Shown: piece by piece, positions 58,878-64,000 of the stretch
How the letters are laid out: the number at the start of each line of letters is the position of its first letter
How positions within the stretch are numbered: position 1 is the first letter of the stretch
Source: Anadara kagoshimensis
Taxonomy: Eukaryota; Mollusca; Bivalvia; Arcoida; Arcidae
DNA: 64,000 bases
Direction of reading: 5' to 3'
Assembly (NCBI GenBank): GCA_021292105.1
Contig: CM037871.1
Coordinates: forward strand, 56,380,866 to 56,444,865
Made by a program: the position numbers and the translations under genes
Notes under the pieces: generated by a model
Seen by the model: only the letters and a program-made list of their open reading frames with translations
What the model was told of the DNA's origin: nothing
Databases searched by the model: none

Positions 58878-59095
58878 AGGGGTCCTAGTGGCCAAGTGGT
58901 CAAAAACTCTGGCTTCCATATCACAGGGAGACTCAGTCTCACTGCCTAGGACAGATCCTAGTGTCAGATACTTTTTAGTCCTTTTGCCAAAGGTTAATGG
59001 TTTTCTCCAAACACTCTGGTTTTCTCCACCATCCCAGAACTGACAGACTCGATAGAAGTGAAAAAAATCTTGATTTAGATGTAAAACACCATTAC
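58878..59095 (+). mobile_element. tRNA-derived SINE related to 728-905
   Basis: TAGTGGCCAAGTGGTCAAAA head and ATGGTTTTCTCCAAACACTC tail; shares the GGTTTTCTCC module and following CCACCATCC with the copy at 728. Confidence 0.65.
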
Positions 59096-59663
59096 TCTTA
59101 TTTTCTTTGTCTATTAAATATTTGTTTTGTAATATAATTCACTTATTTTTTAAAAAGAAATTTGATAAATTTTTCATTGTCGTGTGTCAGTTAAACAATG
59201 TGTATGCATCATGAATCAAATTACTGTAAGACACTATGAGTAAGTGACACTTTACTTTTATCATTCTGAACCATGATTTAGTACCGGTATTTTGAAATTT
59301 AAGTCCATGACACAGTGATTTGCTATTAACTGCTGTATTGAATTTTATTTAAGCACATTTTATTTTTAGAGTTTATAAATATATTGCATAGATTACGAAC
59401 ATAAAGTGTGTGTCAATACAATTTTAGGTTTGCAGTGTTCCTGCTTTTGGAATTTTAAATGGTTTCATTAAATTCCCATATTATATTTTGAATTACTGTA
59501 TAAATAGAAAAACATGTATGTGTTATTTTTGCAGCCAACATGAGTAAACTTTGCATATAAATGTCCAACAAAAACTTTCATTTTTATGCTCATTTTTGTT
59601 TGATTTATTCTCATTTTTGTTTGATTTATAAGGAGTGTTATAATCAATTTCCAAGCTTGTGAA

Positions 59664-60255
59664 TTTTGTATAGGTAAACAACATTGACCTGTCTGCTTGA
59701 CCTTTCATTAGGAATATTCACATAGAATGATCCACCCAATACATGAGTAGCATTATTATTCCCAGTTAAAAACATAAACACATTTATACACAATGTACAT
59801 GATTAGTGTTCTCATTATGTAGATGAAATAATTTTGTAGTCTCTATTCATAAATATGCTAGTGTACAATAATTCAATTTTCATTTGTTTCAATCATTATG
59901 ATTGGTCAGATCTTTTGTGTTATTTTTCCATGACAGAATTGGCTCCTCTCCAACTTTCATTGACGGAACTACTTTTCTGACCTACATCCCAATGTTTACA
60001 TTGTTGACACATTACACATAAGTTGTAAAAGTATCACATACATTTATTTGTTGTTTTTTTTTTTAAATTATAAATTGAATTATAAGAAATGAAGTTAAAT
60101 TTTCTTTTTGTTATGGAAGTATGAAAGAATTAGACATTGCACACGTAACATAATTCGCAACGCGAATTATTCAGTGTGCAAAATTGACCTGTCAATATCA
60201 GTTATATTGTGACATCATAGGTCAATCAGACAGGTCAATTTTGTTTGTCTATCTA
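59664..60255. mobile_element. MITE, TATAGGCAAACAAC family, long copy
   Basis: Left GTATAGGTAAACAACATTGA, right GACAGGTCAATTTTGTTTGT then CTAT. The interior is longer than in other copies, so another insertion may be nested inside. Confidence 0.6.
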
Positions 60256-61290
60256 TACTTATTGTTTTGTATTGAAAATATTTGTATACTGTATATATAT
60301 ATTACGGTATGTATATTGATCAGCGAGTGTAATAGTTGATCTCCCTACCAATTCTATTATTCCGTTTGTAATACAAAAGAGATTTAAGAACAAGTGGTTT
60401 TTGACGACTTGACTGGTCTGCTATGTGTAACTTCAAAGTCTTTTTGACATCCAGCTGTTACTCCAGCAATTTTTATCTTGTTTTCTGCTTACGAAATAGA
60501 TTTGTCTGGTAAAACTGCTTACAAAATGGAAAGTTGGAAAATCCAATAATGTTTAAAATAAAAAAATCCATGAATATTGAAGCAAATCTGTGATAAATAT
60601 TATACATTATTATGTCCCCTTGCATTATGGAATGGTTGGGAGAGCAGTTAGATTCGTTAACATGTTTTTTTTCACAAGTAGTATGGTGTTATTTGGTTAT
60701 AATGTCTAATGCCTTAGTTATTTAGCATCAAGTATGAGTTAATTTTAAATTGACTAAGAAGTAAATTACCTTTATAATTCACCATTTTTGATAAATTTAA
60801 TCTATCCCTGCTTTGAAGCGGAGACATAAAAATCTTGACCTGAGAGATATGATTCCAGACCAAGGCTTGCCGGGAAGCTCATCCAGAAGGTTAAGATTTA
60901 ATCTTCATTACAAAACAGGTTTATTCTTTTTATCCTATATCCTATATGGATCCTGTTTTGTAAAGCTTTTATGATAAAAATTATCCTAAAAGTATGCAAA
61001 AAAGTATATTGTTTGAATTTGCATTTGGAACCATTTATGTCACAGTCTTAATTGTTGACGTCATTATCAGTTATATTGTGACATCCTAGCGCTTGTAGCA
61101 TGTCTTTACCCTAGGGTAAGTTAGAAAATTGTTACAAAGGTAAAACATGTGGCTTTCTCGTCTGATATGAGAAAATATGTGGTCAGCAGCACACACAATT
61201 TCATGATATACATGTAAACATAGAGTAGTATATTTTTTTTTTATTTAGCTTAAAGCTTGTATAACATTTTGCATGTTTTAGCTGTTGCAT
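60256..61290. other. 3' flank, no recognised gene
   Basis: AT-rich. ATCAGTTATATTGTGACATC at about 61065 is shared with 60196, so part of this may be an unrecognised repeat. Confidence 0.35.
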
Positions 61291-61299
61291 AAAATGCTC

Positions 61300-61745
61300 A
61301 TTATTTTAGTTACCATATTAATTGTTATCATCTTTGTTCATGTTTTAGTTAATTTTATCATGTATTTCATCTTTGTTCATGTTTTAGTTAATTTTATCAT
61401 GTATTTTATCTGTGTTCATGTTTTAGTTAATTTTATCATATTTTCCATCTTTGTTCATGTTTTAGTTAATTTCATCATGTATTTCATCTTCGTCATGTTT
61501 TAGTTAATTTTATCATATTGTTTATCTTTGTTTATGTTTTAGTTAATTTTATCATGTATTTCATGTTTGTTCATGTTTTAGTTAATTTCATCATGTATTT
61601 CATCTTTGTTCATGTTTTAGTTAATTTATCATGTATTTCATCTTTGTTCATGTTTTAGTTAATTTCATCATGTATTTCATCTTTGTTCATGTTTTAGTTA
61701 ATTTTATCATATTGTTTATCTTTGTTCATGTTTTTATCATGTTTG
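61300..61745. repeat. About 39-bp minisatellite
   Basis: About 11 units of TTCATGTTTTAGTTAATTTT plus ATCATGTATTTCATCTTTG. The plus-strand open frame here is an artefact. Confidence 0.95.
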
Positions 61746-61869
61746 ACGATTTTTGGTCATAATTTTTGTTATTGTGTGTTGTGTAAGCTGAAAAATAAAA
61801 TTAACATACAACATGTAATTAAAAATCATAAATGTAGTTGGTTCATTTATAAGTTTAACCCAAGCCTAT

Positions 61870-62045
61870 ATGAAGTTGAGTTGAGTAATGGTGTTTGACA
61901 TCCCAGTCAAGAATATTTCACTTATATCGAGATGCCGTCTGTTATAGGCCAAAGTTCAGAAACTTAGCCTGTGCATTGCACTGATGGCATTATACAGCAG
62001 GGTTCTTTATCATGCCACACCTACTGTGACACAGGACCCAGTTTA
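61870..62045 (-). mobile_element. SINE body fragment, family of 54058
   Basis: GTTGAGTTGAGTAATGGTGT and ATTATACAGCAGGGTTCTTT match the bodies at 54058 and 54955. Confidence 0.7.
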
Positions 62046-62079
62046 TTTTAAACAAGTGTACCACTTCCTCGGTCACATT

Positions 62080-62215
62080 ATACTGACATCAAGTGAAATA
62101 GTAAAGGCCAATGGCAAGAAAATTTCACTTTCCCACATGTGGTCTGAGTGGGACTCAAACTCAGTAGTAAGAGACCCTGGATTTGTAGACTTATTATATA
62201 TAAGCCGCCACAGCC
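62080..62215 (-). mobile_element. SINE head fragment, family of 53036
   Basis: Inverse of the 53036 copy: CCCACATGTGGTCTGAGTGG and GAGACCCTGGATTTG. It abuts the 61870 fragment, giving a mosaic. Confidence 0.7.
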
Positions 62216-62220
62216 TCACT

Positions 62221-62310
62221 AGAGCTAGCTAAACAGGAGGTGCTTACTCTTCTGGAGCACCCAGTCTTACTTTCTTGGTGGAAGATTACATGTTTAACTT
62301 AATTTACTAG
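62221..62310. mobile_element. Dispersed repeat, GCTAGCTAAAC family, copy 3
   Basis: GAGCTAGCTAAACAGGAGGT then GCTTACTCTTCTGGAGCACC. Confidence 0.65.
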
Positions 62311-64000
62311 TTTAAAAGTTTTAACTTTGCTTTAGGATAGTGATTTGGATATGGATTGGTATGTTTCTTTTTGAAATTGTAATTATATATGGGATGTATG
62401 ACACACAGCCTCTGTGTTGATCCTCTAATTGTATGAGTACTATACTGTAGTAATTCAAGTGACAAAAATAAAAATAAAATCTGTAAATGTTTTTATAAAA
62501 TTATTTATTTAGCTTGATGGCTGATGTGTAAAAGCCATGTTAAAACATAGTAAACTGTACAAAGCATAGTATATTATATATATAACTAGCACCAAAATAT
62601 GATTTAAAAAACAAAAACTGAGTTTATCCTTAAAATCTAAACAAACAGGAAAAAAGGAGTTATTTCAAACATGCATCTATATTGCTGCAACAGATCTTAA
62701 AATACAAAAATTTGTATATATAATACTCAAAATACTTATATGTCTAGCATTATTATTAAATAATCAAAAATGTGAACACAAAAATCAGACTATTGCATTA
62801 ACCATTAATACACGTATATACCTATATCATTACCAAAAATATGGACATGTTTAAAGGGGAGACAATTCTTGACATCATGTTGAAACAGTAGATTCCAAAA
62901 AAGAGAATAATTCAACACAAAAATGGTTGTCGCTTAAACCATCAATGCTTGTATATATTATAACAAGAAAAGATAAAATTATCACCAGAAATGTAGATAC
63001 ATGTATATGTAAAAGGACACAATTCTAGTATGCATATTGATACAGTAGATTCTAGGAAGTCTTATAGTTATTGCCTAAACATTCAGTACCAAAGAAATGT
63101 AAGTTTTAAAAAGAGACAATTATTGACAACATATTGAAACAGTAGATGTTAAAAAAAAAGTTTTTAAGAAAAGCAGCAGCTTTTAAATTTTTTTTACTCG
63201 ATTTCAACATACAGAAGTAGGAACAAGAGAATTCAAGAATATTACAGTATCCAATTTAGTTACCGGTAACATGCAAAAACAAATTAAAGCAGTACTAATT
63301 TTAAAAAAAAAATTATATTTTTTACAAATTATTGATAAGATCAGAACACTTTATAGCTGACTTCAGACAACATCAGATACTATAGGCAATGTCCATGTAA
63401 ATATTACAGTCAAAATTACTATTGCAAAATATAAACCTGTATAAGCAAGAATTAGCAAGCAGATCTATAAATATTCATGGCTGTTATGCCTTGGAATTTT
63501 TGTTTTGAGCAAATAATGTAACATAATATCTCAACATTAAAAATAAAATGAAATGAAAGAGAATGATAAAGTTCACAAAAATGAGCTTAGCCGATCATTC
63601 CACAAAATTGCTAATCAAATCCTTTATCATCTTCAGTTTGATTGGAAATGTTCATCATGATTCAACATAAACCATATACTTAATTATTATTCTCACTTTG
63701 ATAGTTTGGCATTATAAGAACTTGTAAAAAATATTACTTTCAAATTTGTCATAAGAGTAACATCCATCATTGGGTTTTGCCTCTGTCCATTCATGAATGC
63801 GAGTCAACTTTACTTTTATTCTTATATACTTTAATGGGAAAAAAAAAACCCCCAAAAAAACAAATGTAATAATAGTAATAATTGCACATTACTTCAAAGC
63901 GAAATAAATGACCATAATACATCTTTACCTTTCAACGGCATAGAAGCATTTGTGTTATACAACTACAGTATATATATATAAATATATAAACAAGATCAAA
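62311..64000. other. Right flank without recognised gene
   Basis: AT-rich, few repeats. A minus-strand AATAAA is present near 62500-62512, so this could be the 3' UTR of a minus-strand gene lying to the right. No coding exon supports that within the window. Confidence 0.3.

Overview
The window is eukaryotic, AT-rich, intron-dense DNA, best explained as the nuclear genome of a bivalve-type mollusc (or another lophotrochozoan). That placement is an inference. It rests on small GT-AG exons inside long repeat-filled introns, tRNA-derived SINEs with A/B boxes, many short TA-flanked MITEs, foldback elements and very long intronic minisatellites. No bacterial operon, CRISPR array or viral gene is seen.

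Two protein-coding genes are supported and they are divergently arranged. Gene A (minus strand; coding exons from 8750 down to 1152, running off the left edge) gives at least 543 residues. Near its N-terminus it has two short motifs resembling RHIM-type amyloid signalling motifs (core hydrophobic-x-hydrophobic-Gly), one per exon. A long disordered Ser/Asn/Pro-rich segment follows, with a third VQIG core, and then a folded helical/mixed region. Gene B (plus strand, 13045-58281) has 20 coding exons that join in frame without exception into a 1697-residue protein. Its order is an N-terminal disordered Gly/Met/Pro repeat region, a VWA domain with a MIDAS-like site, long disordered repeat linkers, a basic patch, a MIB/HERC2 domain, an acidic linker and a C-terminal WWE domain. 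MIB/HERC2 and WWE are typical of ubiquitin and ADP-ribose biology, but no RING, HECT or PARP catalytic domain is visible. I do not recognise this architecture as a characterised family.

Layout: 1-500 palindrome array; 500-8823 gene A with a TA-flanked transposon (5734-7134) in an intron; 8824-12995 intergenic/promoter DNA holding a foldback element (9152-10104) and a hAT-like MITE (10977-11614); 12996-58281 gene B; 58282-64000 3' flank with SINEs, a MITE and a 39-bp minisatellite. Introns of gene B hold at least six distinct minisatellites (intron 1: 58 bp; intron 2: about 48 bp with a higher-order repeat; intron 6: 3 kb of an 18-bp type; introns 7, 15 and 19). They also hold a 1141-bp foldback element with a clean TSD (intron 12), several MITE families and two local tandem duplications that copied exon sequence (exon 9 and the 3' end of exon 17).

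The most notable points are the VWA-MIB/HERC2-WWE architecture, its divergent neighbour with RHIM-like motifs (possibly an innate-immune or ubiquitin/ADP-ribose signalling pair, as inference only), and several cases where a satellite appears to have grown out of a SINE or a MITE.
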